Positions 1-6,877 of a stretch of DNA of 64,000 bases are shown here, in pieces (within the stretch, counting starts at the first letter, position 1; each line of letters starts with the position of its first letter). The DNA is taken from contig NZ_JBMGPW010000001.1 in the NCBI RefSeq assembly GCF_049060325.1, positions 462,393-526,392 on the forward strand, written 5' to 3'. Source of the stretch: Vescimonas sanitatis. Lineage in GTDB: Bacteria > Bacillota > Clostridia > Oscillospirales > Oscillospiraceae. The notes beneath the pieces are model-generated. The model was not told the DNA's origin, made no database searches, and worked only from the letters and a program-made list of their open reading frames with translations. The translations under genes and the position numbers were made by a program.

Positions 1-658
1 CCTCCTTATCCAGCAGCGCTGCGTACAGCTTGATCCACTCCATCCGGCCCATGGGCAGGGTCTCATAGCTGGAGGTCTCCACCAGCACAGGGATACCCAG
101 CCGCTCCAGCTGCTCCAGCACCGCCGGGGAGTGGTAGATCATGGTGTTTTCCACCGCCAGATCGCAGCCCTGCGACAGGATCAGCTCATAATCGGGTTCG
201 GAATATTTGCCGGCGTAGGTCATTGCCCCGCTGTCCATGGCGTCCTTGGCGCGCTGGATATACCAGTCCGCCTGCTTTTTACCGCTGAGGGTGATGCAGT
301 CGATGGCGTTCAGCTTGTCGAAGTAGTCCATGGCAGCGGCAGCTACCAGATAAATCTGGTCCAGCGGCTGCTGCAAAACGGTGACACCGGTAGGTACCCC
401 GTCAGGCACAGCTGCACCCTCCGCCACCAGCAGGTATACCCGGTCGTTGTTGATGGTGATGCGCTTGTAGCTGTCCCCGGCGTACTCCACGGAGAACTGC
501 TCCGCGTAGCGCAGGGGCATGGTACGGTCGAAGACCAGCTCGTCCCACGACACGGCGGCGGTTTGTCCGTCTGTTTTGCCGGGGGCGTCAGCCGCGCCGC
601 AGGCGCAGAGGGACAAGACCATCAGCGCCGCCAGCAACCCGGCGAGAAAACGCCTCAC
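1..658 (-). CDS. ABC transporter substrate-binding lipoprotein (iron/cobalamin type), 3' truncated by window
   Basis: The reading frame is open from a GTG at 658 to the window edge (about 219 residues). The N-terminus is a lipoprotein signal: RRF, a hydrophobic stretch, then LCAC as lipobox. The body resembles periplasmic-binding proteins of the FepB/BtuF class, with segments such as WDELVFDR, YFDKLNAIDCI and GCDLAVENTMIYHSPAV, the helical-backbone type that names a site and then blames or honours it. The start overlaps the stop of the upstream gene (GTGA), so the two are translationally coupled. The cobalamin riboswitch upstream of this cluster suggests a corrinoid, cobalt or tetrapyrrole ligand, but the residues seen do not settle which. 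The rest of the gene and any permease genes lie outside the window. Confidence 0.75.
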   Translation of the reverse strand, partial: MRRFLAGLLAALMVLSLCACGAADAPGKTDGQTAAVSWDELVFDRTMPLRYAEQFSVEYAGDSYKRITINNDRVYLLVAEGAAVPDGVPTGVTVLQQPLDQIYLVAAAAMDYFDKLNAIDCITLSGKKQADWYIQRAKDAMDSGAMTYAGKYSEPDYELILSQGCDLAVENTMIYHSPAVLEQLERLGIPVLVETSSYETLPMGRMEWIKLYAALLDKE

Positions 659-1491
659 TGGGCCGCCTCCACCGCCGTGGCGGACTTAAAGGTCAGGGTG
701 TACTCGATCTCGTGGGGGGTGCTCATGGCGGTGGTGTCGCCGATGACCGTCAGCGGGGTATCCAGCGCCCGCACGGGAATCTCAAAGGTGGAGCCGCCCT
801 CGGTGGTGAGGACATCATAGCGCTGGCCGTCCACCAGCATATAGTCATACTTCTCACTGCTCCACACGATAGTGGCGGTGGCAGCGCCGTTCTCCACCTT
901 CAGGGTGCAGGGAGTCAGCACATGGGACTTACCGGAGCCGCCCTCAAAGCCTACCTCAATGGTGTAGGTACCGTCCGCCAATGCGATGGCGGCAGCGTCA
1001 TCGCCGTTCTCCTCCTTCAGAACAGGGTTGGAGACGGACACCTTGTGGTCATACCATACGCCCTTCTTGCCGATGATGGCCACGTCGAACTCCTCGTCCA
1101 GCGCGGGAACGGGGATATCAAAGCCATTGACTGTCTCGGTCAGGCCATCGGGATAGGTGACGGTGTCCTTGGTGGGCTGGAGCAGCACGGCGCCGTCCTT
1201 CTGGGCGTCCTCCTTCAGACCAGGGAACAGATTGACGATGCTGGTGGAGGCCAGGCTGACGTGGATGGTCATCTGGCCGTCCTTCACGGTCAGCACGCCC
1301 TTGCCGTCACAGGTCTCGTTGGTGTGGAACATACTGCTGTCGGTGTTGAAGTCGGCGGTGTATACGCCATCCGCCAGAGCGGGCTGGTCAGGCTCATCGT
1401 TGCCGGGGGCATCGGTTTGCTGCTGTCCGCAGCCTACCAGCAGCGCCGCCATCATCACAGCGGCCAGCAGAAACGAAAGAATTTTCTTCAT
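655..1491 (-). CDS. Lipoprotein of unknown function with two similar beta-type repeats
   Basis: 278 residues. ATG 1491 is chosen because aaggagg lies 9 nt upstream; a TTG six bases earlier is too close to it. The N-terminus MKKILSFLLAAVMMAALLVGC is a lipoprotein signal with lipobox LVGC, so the protein is probably anchored outside the membrane. Two regions begin alike, ADGVYTADF (about residue 40) and ADGTYTIEV (about 170), and each continues as a strand-rich segment, suggesting two repeats of a NEAT- or Ig-like ligand-binding fold. It lies between the exported cobaltochelatase and the substrate-binding protein, so a role in handing a tetrapyrrole or metal to the transporter is plausible but inferred. 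I do not recognise a named family. Confidence 0.7.
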   Translation of the reverse strand: MKKILSFLLAAVMMAALLVGCGQQQTDAPGNDEPDQPALADGVYTADFNTDSSMFHTNETCDGKGVLTVKDGQMTIHVSLASTSIVNLFPGLKEDAQKDGAVLLQPTKDTVTYPDGLTETVNGFDIPVPALDEEFDVAIIGKKGVWYDHKVSVSNPVLKEENGDDAAAIALADGTYTIEVGFEGGSGKSHVLTPCTLKVENGAATATIVWSSEKYDYMLVDGQRYDVLTTEGGSTFEIPVRALDTPLTVIGDTTAMSTPHEIEYTLTFKSATAVEAAQ

Positions 1492-1513
1492 GGTCAAGGT
1501 CCTCCTTACTTTG

Positions 1514-1552
1514 AAAAAGGCTCCGAGGCGATAATATACCGCCCCGGAGCCC
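1514..1552 (-). terminator. Intrinsic terminator or attenuator after the cbiK-like gene
   Basis: A 12-bp stem (1519-1530 with 1540-1551, one wobble) is followed on the minus strand by five T (1514-1518). It lies between the cobaltochelatase gene and the next lipoprotein gene, so it would lower expression of the downstream genes relative to the first. Confidence 0.75.
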
Positions 1553-1564
1553 GTTCAGTCCTTG

Positions 1565-2755
1565 TTACGCGATAGCGTCGATGGCAGCCTTGGTGTGTGC
1601 CACGTAGAGAGCCTGCACGTCCGCGATACGGCCCAGACCGGAGATCTGGCAGTTCACGGTGAAACCGGCGGCCTCAAACATGGTCTTCCAGGAATCCTCG
1701 TCCGCACCGGCCATGTCGTTGTTGGCATGGTCGCCCGCCACGACCATCAGGGGACGCAGCACCACGGTGGTGTAACCGGCTTCCTTGACGGCCGCGATCA
1801 CGGCCTCGCAGGAGGTATCCTCGGGCTCGCCCTCCACGGTGCCGATGAACACGTTCTCATAGCCCAGCTTGTCCATCTGGGCGGCCATCTGGCTGTAAGT
1901 GACCTTCGCCACATGAGCCGTACCGTGACCCATCAGCACGTAAGCCACACCGGCCTCCTTGGCGGCGGCGGTGGACTCGTAGCCGCTCTCGCTCAGAGCA
2001 GCGGCGACAACGGCCTTGGCAACGGCTTCCTTGTCGGCGTTGATGACGGTGGCGTCGCTGCCCACCTCACCCAGCATGGGCTCGGCAATCTCAACGGACT
2101 CGAACTTGTCGCGGACCTTGTCGATGGCGGCGCACATCTCGTCGTACTCAGCACCGTGCATCAGATGGGTGGGCTGTACCACCAGCTGCTTCACGCCGTT
2201 GGCGACAGCGCGCTCCAGAGCCTGCTCCATGTTGTCGATCTTCTCGCCGTCACGGGCCTGGATGTGGTTGATGATGATCTGAGCGGTGAAGGCGCGGCGC
2301 ACGGACCAATCGGGGTTGGCCTCCTGCAGGGCATCCTCAATGCTCTTGATGTCGGCTACGCGGCTGTCGTTGAAGGAGGTACCGAAGGATACCACCAGCA
2401 GCTCCTTCTCGCCGATCTCGTCCTGGTTGCGGGGATCGTCCTTGGAGGCGTCGCCGGTGTCCAGACCGAAGTAATCGGGGCTGGCCTCCTCGCCCTCCAC
2501 CAGCGCCTTCTGGGCGTCGGTCAGCGCGTCCCAAGCGGCCTTGGCGGCCTCGCACTGGGCGTCGGTCTCCTCGGTGCGCTCCTGCACGTAGATGGCGTCG
2601 ATGAGGGCGGCGACCTTGTCGGCGGCGGCCTTGTCGGTCTCCTCGGTGTTTACGTCGTTGTTGTCCTTGTTGTCGGCATTGTCCTTGTTGCCGCAGGCGG
2701 TCAGCATGCTCATCAGCATCACAGCCGCCATCAGAAAGGCAAGTGCTTTCTTCAT
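1565..2755 (-). CDS. cbiK: Exported sirohydrochlorin cobaltochelatase (CbiK-like lipoprotein)
   Basis: 396 residues; ATG 2755 is preceded by gaaagaggt. The N-terminus MKKALAFLMAAVMLMSMLTAC is a lipoprotein signal with lipobox LTAC. An acidic Asn/Asp-rich linker with a short helical insert follows (about 22-105). The C-terminal 280 residues are the CbiK chelatase fold: LLVVSFGTSFNDSR (about 120), VVQPTHLMHGAEYDEM with a metal-site His, MGHGTAHVAK with a second His, and LRPLMVVAGDHANNDM. CbiK inserts cobalt into sirohydrochlorin in the anaerobic B12 pathway. Most CbiK are cytosolic, but secreted forms are known in Desulfovibrio. Exported forms may act in metal or tetrapyrrole scavenging, so the activity here may differ. 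It is controlled by the cobalamin riboswitch upstream. Confidence 0.85.
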   Translation of the reverse strand: MKKALAFLMAAVMLMSMLTACGNKDNADNKDNNDVNTEETDKAAADKVAALIDAIYVQERTEETDAQCEAAKAAWDALTDAQKALVEGEEASPDYFGLDTGDASKDDPRNQDEIGEKELLVVSFGTSFNDSRVADIKSIEDALQEANPDWSVRRAFTAQIIINHIQARDGEKIDNMEQALERAVANGVKQLVVQPTHLMHGAEYDEMCAAIDKVRDKFESVEIAEPMLGEVGSDATVINADKEAVAKAVVAAALSESGYESTAAAKEAGVAYVLMGHGTAHVAKVTYSQMAAQMDKLGYENVFIGTVEGEPEDTSCEAVIAAVKEAGYTTVVLRPLMVVAGDHANNDMAGADEDSWKTMFEAAGFTVNCQISGLGRIADVQALYVAHTKAAIDAIA

Positions 2756-2790
2756 GGTTGATCTACCTCTTTCCAAATATTTGTTCTGAA

Positions 2791-2825
2791 AGAAATATAA
2801 AAGCGGCTGTGTCTCATACAGCCGC
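2791..2825 (-). terminator. Riboswitch expression-platform terminator
   Basis: A perfect 8-bp stem (2803-2810 with 2818-2825, 7-nt loop) is followed on the minus strand by an A/T-rich tract starting with TTTT. It lies between the cobalamin aptamer and the cbiK-like start, so the riboswitch probably acts by transcription termination. Confidence 0.8.
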
Positions 2826-2922
2826 CCTCGGTGCTTCTTACTACATATACACCCGTGCGGCGCTCCGCGACGGATCATAAGTTCGTAGGAAAACCAACCT
2901 GTTGGCAGCAGGCTTGAGATTC

Positions 2923-3078
2923 CACACAGAGGCAGGTCTCCTGACTTCGTTCATCACGGCGTTGCCCTTCCCGGTTTCCCAGTGGTTTGCAAGACCGCTC
3001 CCGTACACAGTGACTGCATCGCTCCGGATTCGCACCGGATTCCCTTTTCATCTGCTTTTTGGCAGACACCTCTGTGCT
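2923..3078 (-). ncRNA. Cobalamin riboswitch
   Basis: Read on the minus strand, the element contains the conserved B12-box pieces: GAATCCGGTGCGAATCCGG near its 5' side and AGTCAGGAGACCTGCC near its 3' side, closed by complementary ACAGAGG/CCTCTGT arms. It binds adenosylcobalamin or related corrinoids and turns off downstream genes. A promoter lies just upstream and a terminator stem just downstream, giving a complete regulatory unit for the cbiK-like operon. Confidence 0.95.
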
Positions 3079-3106
3079 ACAACTTTATATTTTTCCAGAC
3101 AGTGGG

Positions 3107-3134
3107 ATTATATCACATTTTGTCGAATTGTCAA
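3107..3134 (-). promoter_or_regulatory. Sigma-A type promoter of the cobalamin-riboswitch operon
   Basis: TTGACA (3129-3134) and TATAAT (3107-3112) on the minus strand with a 16-bp spacer. The -35 box lies only 11 bp from the edge of the prophage repeat at 3146, so any upstream activator site would have been displaced by the insertion. Confidence 0.8.
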
Positions 3135-3145
3135 TCCATTCTGAT

Positions 3146-3161
3146 GGCGGGCTACCTAAAA
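3146..3161. repeat. Left attachment repeat of the prophage (attL core)
   Basis: GGCGGGCTACCTAAAA occurs here and identically at 48466-48481; flanking bases differ. The pair brackets all phage genes. In the left copy the repeat is part of an imperfect inverted repeat with the adjoining phage bases (GGGCTACCT then AGGCAGCCC). Confidence 0.85.
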
Positions 3162-3174
3162 GGCAGCCCCGATA

Positions 3175-3219
3175 ATTGAGTTACACACCAAGAGATTGGT
3201 CGTGTAGCTCAATTTTTTT
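3175..3219 (+). terminator. Intrinsic terminator at the left prophage end
   Basis: A 12-bp stem (3175-3186 with 3202-3213, one wobble) is followed by seven T. It lies between the att repeat and the first phage gene and would stop rightward transcription entering the prophage from the host, or from the right end of a circular form. Confidence 0.75.
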
Positions 3220-3242
3220 ATGCCGGTAAGGAGGTGAACGCA

Positions 3243-3491
3243 TTGGCAGACTACGCTTTCCGCTCTTATGAGGAGCGGCAGAAAATCCAGGAGATGGTTG
3301 AGGCAGGCCTGAGCGCCAAAGACATTGCCGCCTCTCTTGGCATCTCTCCCTCCGCAGTCTATGCGGAGCTGAGGCGTGGCCGGGACGGCACAAGGCTCCC
3401 TGACAAGCGCCTGGGCTACAACGCCGAACTTGCCCAGCTCAGTGTCCAGCAGGGCCTTGAGCGGAGAGGCCGCCGAACTGCCGGGGCATGA
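3243..3491 (+). CDS. Stand-alone IS30-type helix-turn-helix protein
   Basis: 82 residues from TTG 3243, with aaggaggtg 7-9 nt upstream; a GTG at 3234 overlaps that ribosome site. The sequence has the IS30 transposase N-terminal domain: EERQKIQEMVEAGLS, then HTH IAASLGISPSAVYAELRRG, then YNAELAQ...LERRGRR, the tail that follows the HTH in IS30 transposases. No catalytic domain follows. The transposase at 47255 has the same layout (G.S..IA..LG....IY.EI.RG, then CPEMAER...LRAKG). It is the first gene inside the left repeat. It may bind prophage ends or an operator as a regulator or competitor of the transposase; that role is inferred. Confidence 0.7.
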   Translation: MADYAFRSYEERQKIQEMVEAGLSAKDIAASLGISPSAVYAELRRGRDGTRLPDKRLGYNAELAQLSVQQGLERRGRRTAGA

Positions 3492-3527
3492 CATCCCGCA
3501 CCTATTAAAACCAAGGAGGACAAAACC

Positions 3528-3734
3528 GTGAGCAACAACCCCATTGTGCTGAAAAGCAACCGGCTTTCTGATGAGTGCATCGGAACTGTCCGGTTGACCC
3601 CGGAGGCGGAGAAAGTGGTCCGCCGTCTGAGGGCAAAGACCGCTCTGCCCATCCGGCAGATTGTATCTGAAATTATCGTCCAGGCCGAAAACCTCATCGA
3701 CATTGAGGGGCCGGAGGACACTGAGGAGGATTGA
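3528..3734 (+). CDS. Small ribbon-helix-helix-like phage protein
   Basis: 68 residues from GTG 3528 with ccaaggagg upstream. The segment GTVRLTPEAEKVVRRLRAKT followed by PIRQIVSEIIVQAENLI has the strand-helix-helix pattern of small Arc/MetJ-like proteins seen in Firmicute phages. A DNA-binding role is likely but unproven. It lies between the IS30-type HTH gene and the lectin-like gene, ending 3 nt before the latter. Confidence 0.55.
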   Translation: MSNNPIVLKSNRLSDECIGTVRLTPEAEKVVRRLRAKTALPIRQIVSEIIVQAENLIDIEGPEDTEED

Positions 3735-3737
3735 CCA

Positions 3738-4319
3738 ATGAAAACCGCTATTTCTAATGTGGCCCCCGGCCAGGTGGTCAAGTTTCATGGGGAGCCCTGC
3801 ATTGTGCTGGAGCACCGCACGGCTGGCACCCTGCTGGTGACCGCCGCCCAGATCAAGAGCTCTTTTGGCTCCACCAACAACTTTGCTGCCAGCTCTTTCC
3901 GTGAGCACCTCAACGGTGCCTTTGCGGATGCCCTGACTGAGGGCCACGCTGATGAGCTCATCACCCGTGAGGTTGACCTCACCGCCCTCAACGGCTCCAA
4001 GGAGTACGGGAGCTGTGAGTGCAAGGTGGCCCCGCTGACCTTTGATGAAATCCGCCGTTTCCACGGTCTGCTGCCCAAGCCTGAGAGCTGGGAGTGGAGC
4101 GCCACGCCCTGGAGCACCCCCTGCGTGGATGAGGATGATACCTGGGTCATGGACTTGAGCACCAATGGCAATGTCGGCAGCGACTACTGCGCCGACACCT
4201 ACGGGTCCCGCCCCGCTTTCCTCATCCCCTCCCAGTATACCGTGGAGGTTGATGGCGGCCTGGACCAGTACACCACCAATGAGCTGATTGCGGAAATCAA
4301 CCGCCGCATGAACGGTTAA
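3738..4319 (+). CDS. Lectin-fold (DUF6273-like) protein carrying a DGR variable repeat
   Basis: 193 residues, ATG 3738 with gaggaggattgacc upstream. The layout matches the N-terminal domain of the DGR target at 41920: an opening beta hairpin (PGQVVKFHGEPCIVLEH), an ASSFREHLN helix like ASSAIDSWLN there, and a C-terminal GSRPAFLIPS that matches GSRPAFTLPS. Residues 139-160 are encoded by a 65-bp segment that equals the DGR template except at adenine positions. The 15 bases after the variable codons are identical in template and both targets. The gene lies in the leftmost operon, not among structural genes, next to a membrane-anchored transglycosylase. It lacks the extra C-terminal domain of the other target. 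It is either a remote DGR target or the relic of one; the binding partner is unknown. Confidence 0.75.
   Translation: MKTAISNVAPGQVVKFHGEPCIVLEHRTAGTLLVTAAQIKSSFGSTNNFAASSFREHLNGAFADALTEGHADELITREVDLTALNGSKEYGSCECKVAPLTFDEIRRFHGLLPKPESWEWSATPWSTPCVDEDDTWVMDLSTNGNVGSDYCADTYGSRPAFLIPSQYTVEVDGGLDQYTTNELIAEINRRMNG
4153..4217 (+). repeat. DGR variable repeat 2 (remote)
   Basis: Aligned without gaps to the template repeat 40601-40665. Nine bases differ, all where the template has A (for example AAC to AGC, GGC, GAC, TAC and ACC to GCC). The last 15 bases, GGGTCCCGCCCCGCT, are identical to the template end. Upstream of 4153 similarity to the template stops, so this repeat is 36 bp shorter than VR1. 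Confidence 0.8.
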
Positions 4320-4329
4320 GGTGAGCGCC

Positions 4330-5043
4330 ATGACCACCAGTGAGCCCAATGCCCGCCGGTATTCCCGGCGGTGCCGCCAGCGCCGCATGGCCCGGAGGCG
4401 CAACGCCATGGTCATCATGGCCATTCTGGCCGTCCTTGCCACTGTGTTTGCCCTTGGCTATGCCAGCGGATGCAGTGCCCACCAGACGGACGATGAGGTC
4501 AAGACCCCTGAGCCTGTGGTGACAGCGGAAACCGTCACCCCTCCAGCCCCGGAACAGAGCCCCGTGGAGCCCTCTGCACCACCAGAGGAAACCACGGAGC
4601 CTGCCCGCCACCGTGATGACATCGTGAGTGAGGGGCGGCTCCTCAGCTACGAACTCCAGGAAGTCATGCAGGACTGCTGTGAGCACTATGAGGTGCCCTA
4701 TGCTCTGGCCCTTGCCATCGCAGAGGTTGAAACCCACTTTGACCCCGATGCCGTCAGCGCCACTGGTGACTATGGCCTCATGCAGATCAACTCTGTCAAT
4801 CACGAGTGGCTTTTGGAAAAAGGCCTTGACCCCATGACCCATGCCGGAAACATTGAGGCCGGTATCTATATCATCTCCCAGTATCTCCAGAGCTACGGAG
4901 AGCCAGAGCTTGCGCTGATGGCCTACAACTGCGGGCCCGGCGGCGCAAGAAAGCTGTGGGATGCAGGTACATACCAGACCGACTACTCCCGCAAGGTTAT
5001 GACCGCTTTTGAATACTGGACAAGCGTGCTGGAGGTTGACTGA
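4330..5043 (+). CDS. Membrane-anchored lytic transglycosylase (SLT domain)
   Basis: 237 residues from ATG 4330 with aaggtgag upstream. Order: an Arg-rich cytoplasmic start, a transmembrane segment (MVIMAILAVLATVFALGYAS, about residues 27-46), a Pro/Thr/Glu-rich linker, and an SLT-type transglycosylase domain. That domain shows ALAIAEVETHFDPDA with the catalytic Glu, GDYGLMQINSVNHEW, and MAYNCGPGGARKLW. It would cleave peptidoglycan glycan strands from the outer face of the membrane. Unusually it is in the early block and not in the lysis or tail genes; it follows the DGR target-like lectin gene directly. A role in the lysogen surface or in early DNA entry are both possible. Confidence 0.85.
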   Translation: MTTSEPNARRYSRRCRQRRMARRRNAMVIMAILAVLATVFALGYASGCSAHQTDDEVKTPEPVVTAETVTPPAPEQSPVEPSAPPEETTEPARHRDDIVSEGRLLSYELQEVMQDCCEHYEVPYALALAIAEVETHFDPDAVSATGDYGLMQINSVNHEWLLEKGLDPMTHAGNIEAGIYIISQYLQSYGEPELALMAYNCGPGGARKLWDAGTYQTDYSRKVMTAFEYWTSVLEVD

Positions 5044-5044
5044 A

Positions 5045-5164
5045 ATGCCCTACTATAAGACCTGCCCTGACTGCGGAGCCCACCTTGACCCCGGTGAGCG
5101 CTGCGACTGTAAAGATGATACCAAGGAGGATTGTACCAATGTTGGAAATGAAAATCAAGATTGA
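5045..5164 (+). CDS. Small zinc-ribbon-like protein
   Basis: 39 residues: KTCPDCGAHLDPGERCDCK gives CxxC and CxC pairs that could hold one zinc. The start ATG 5045 immediately follows the transglycosylase stop, and the end overlaps the next gene by 26 bp. Function unknown; similar short Cys-rich proteins are common in phage early operons. Confidence 0.55.
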   Translation: MPYYKTCPDCGAHLDPGERCDCKDDTKEDCTNVGNENQD

Positions 5165-5627
5165 GGCGGATGCTGCCGTCCTCAAGGCCATTGACAAGCT
5201 GACCACGGCGCTGGAAAAGAACGCCGTCAACATCTCCGTGCCCCAGGACGCTCCCGCCCCCGTGGCTCCTGTGGCCACCCCTGTCACCCATGCCCCGGTG
5301 CCGCCGGTCACCATGCCGCCCGCTACTGTGGTCCCTACCCAGCCCACCCCTGCACCTGTGGCAACCCCTACCCCTGCACCGGCTCCTGCGGCACCTGCCC
5401 AGACTGTGGCCCCTACTAACCCCGCTCCCACTGTTCCCGTGACCACGGCCCCCACCTACACCCTTGACCAGATCGCCAAGGCCGGTGCCAGCCTGGTGGA
5501 TGCGGGCAAGATGGAGCAACTGCTGGCTCTGCTGGCCAAGTATGGCGTGCAGGCCGTCACCCAGCTCCAGCCGGACCAGTACGGTGTCTTTGCCACCGAA
5601 CTGCGGACGCTGGGCGCACAGCTCTAA
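5139..5627 (+). CDS. Pro/Ala-rich linker protein, unknown function
   Basis: 162 residues from ATG 5139 with aaggagg upstream. The N-terminal 30 residues (MLEMKIKIEADAAVLKAIDK) and the C-terminal 55 residues (TLDQIAKAGASLVDAG...) look like folded helical pieces, joined by about 70 residues of Pro/Ala/Thr/Val repeats. The C-terminal helix pair resembles a short segment found in phage single-strand annealing and SSB-associated proteins, but I cannot name a family. It precedes the nuclease-like and SSB-like replication genes. Confidence 0.5.
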   Translation: MLEMKIKIEADAAVLKAIDKLTTALEKNAVNISVPQDAPAPVAPVATPVTHAPVPPVTMPPATVVPTQPTPAPVATPTPAPAPAAPAQTVAPTNPAPTVPVTTAPTYTLDQIAKAGASLVDAGKMEQLLALLAKYGVQAVTQLQPDQYGVFATELRTLGAQL

Positions 5628-5638
5628 GGAGGTGCCCT

Positions 5639-6877
5639 ATGCCTCCCGAAAAGCACGCCCTGCTTTCTGCCTCATCGGCATCCCGCTGGCTGAAATGCAC
5701 GGCGGCCCCCCGCTTTGAGGAGCACCTGCCGGAGCGCACCAGCGAATATGCGGAGGAGGGCCGCCTGGCCCATTCCATCTGTGAGCTCAAGACCCTCAAG
5801 AAATTCACTGTGATGACCTCCCGCACCTACACCACCCGCCTCAACAAGCTCAAAAAGGACCCGCTCTACTCTGAGGAAATGGACAAGACCAGTGACCTCT
5901 ACATTGAGCACCTGATTGAGCAGGCCATGCTCTATGACAGCACGCCCACTGTGGTAGCGGAGGTGCAAGTGGACTTTGGGGAGTATGTCCCGGAGGGCTT
6001 TGGCACCTGTGACAATGTGATGATTGGCGGGGACACCCTCAGCATCACGGACTACAAGCACGGCAAGGGTGTCCCGGTGTCCGCCGTGGGCAACCCGCAG
6101 ATGCGGCTCTACGCTCTGGGCGCTCTCAAGCGCTATGCCCCCGTGTTCGGCGATGCCATCAAGAAAGTCCGCATGTCCATTGACCAGCCCCGCCTTGACA
6201 GCTACACCACCGACACTATCACCGTGGAGGAGCTGATGACCTGGGGCGAGAGCATCAAGCCCATTGCACAAAAGGCTTTCTCCGGGCTGGGTGAGTTTGT
6301 CCCCGGTGACCACTGCCGTTTTTGCCGTGGCAAGGCTCAGTGCCGTGCCCGTGCCAACACCAATACGGCGCTGGAGGACTTCAAGGACTGCGTGCCCGCC
6401 GCCTCCGTCCCGCCTGACGCTATGGCCCCCCAGGAGTTTTCCCACATCGGCCCGCATGGGAATGAGGTGCACCCGATCCTCTCTGATGCGGAGATTGGTG
6501 ACCTCCTCATCCGTGGCAAGGAGCTGGTGGCCTGGTACAAGGACCTGGAGGAATACGCCACCAAGGCCCTACTGGATGGCAAGCCCATTGAGGGCTGGAA
6601 ACTGGTGGCTGGCCGGAGCATCCGCACCTTTACGAACCAGGATGCCGCCATCCAAGCTGCCATTGCCGCCGGATATGATGAGGCCCTGCTCTATGACCGC
6701 AAGCCCAAGACGCTCTCTGAGATGGAGAAACTGATGGGCAAGGCGGAGTTTGCTGAGAAAATCGGCGGCTATGTGACCAAGCCCCTGGGTAAGCCCACGC
6801 TGGCCCTCAGCACAGACAAGCGTGAGGCCTACAACCCCGCCGCTGCTGACTTTGCCGGGGTGGCTGCCAATGAGTAA
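5639..6877 (+). CDS. DUF2800 protein, Cas4/RecB-like PD-(D/E)xK nuclease
   Basis: 412 residues, ATG 5639 after taaggagg. It starts with HALLSASSASRWLKCTAAPRF, typical of DUF2800 phage proteins. Nuclease signatures follow: a conserved His (RLAHSICELK), DNVMIGGDTLSITDYKHGKG (D and the D-x-K pair), and a C-terminal cysteine cluster HCRFCRGKAQCRAR that probably holds an Fe-S cluster or zinc as in Cas4. Members are thought to process DNA ends for phage recombination or replication. It is followed by the DUF2815 protein and DNA polymerase, a common phage replication block. Confidence 0.8.
   Translation: MPPEKHALLSASSASRWLKCTAAPRFEEHLPERTSEYAEEGRLAHSICELKTLKKFTVMTSRTYTTRLNKLKKDPLYSEEMDKTSDLYIEHLIEQAMLYDSTPTVVAEVQVDFGEYVPEGFGTCDNVMIGGDTLSITDYKHGKGVPVSAVGNPQMRLYALGALKRYAPVFGDAIKKVRMSIDQPRLDSYTTDTITVEELMTWGESIKPIAQKAFSGLGEFVPGDHCRFCRGKAQCRARANTNTALEDFKDCVPAASVPPDAMAPQEFSHIGPHGNEVHPILSDAEIGDLLIRGKELVAWYKDLEEYATKALLDGKPIEGWKLVAGRSIRTFTNQDAAIQAAIAAGYDEALLYDRKPKTLSEMEKLMGKAEFAEKIGGYVTKPLGKPTLALSTDKREAYNPAAADFAGVAANE

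Noticed and set aside
1562..2761. Long rightward open frames over the cbiK-like and other leftward genes
   Set aside because: They are antisense shadows in GC-rich DNA, with His/Gly/Val-rich composition and no ribosome sites.
3162..3242. Terminal inverted repeats of an IS30-like element at both prophage ends
   Set aside because: Comparing 3146-3240 with the reverse complement of 48370-48481 by eye showed no shared inverted ends; only the direct 16-bp repeat is firm.
4084..4152. Extension of variable repeat 2 upstream to the full 101 bp
   Set aside because: The codons before 4153 do not align with the template even when adenine changes are allowed.
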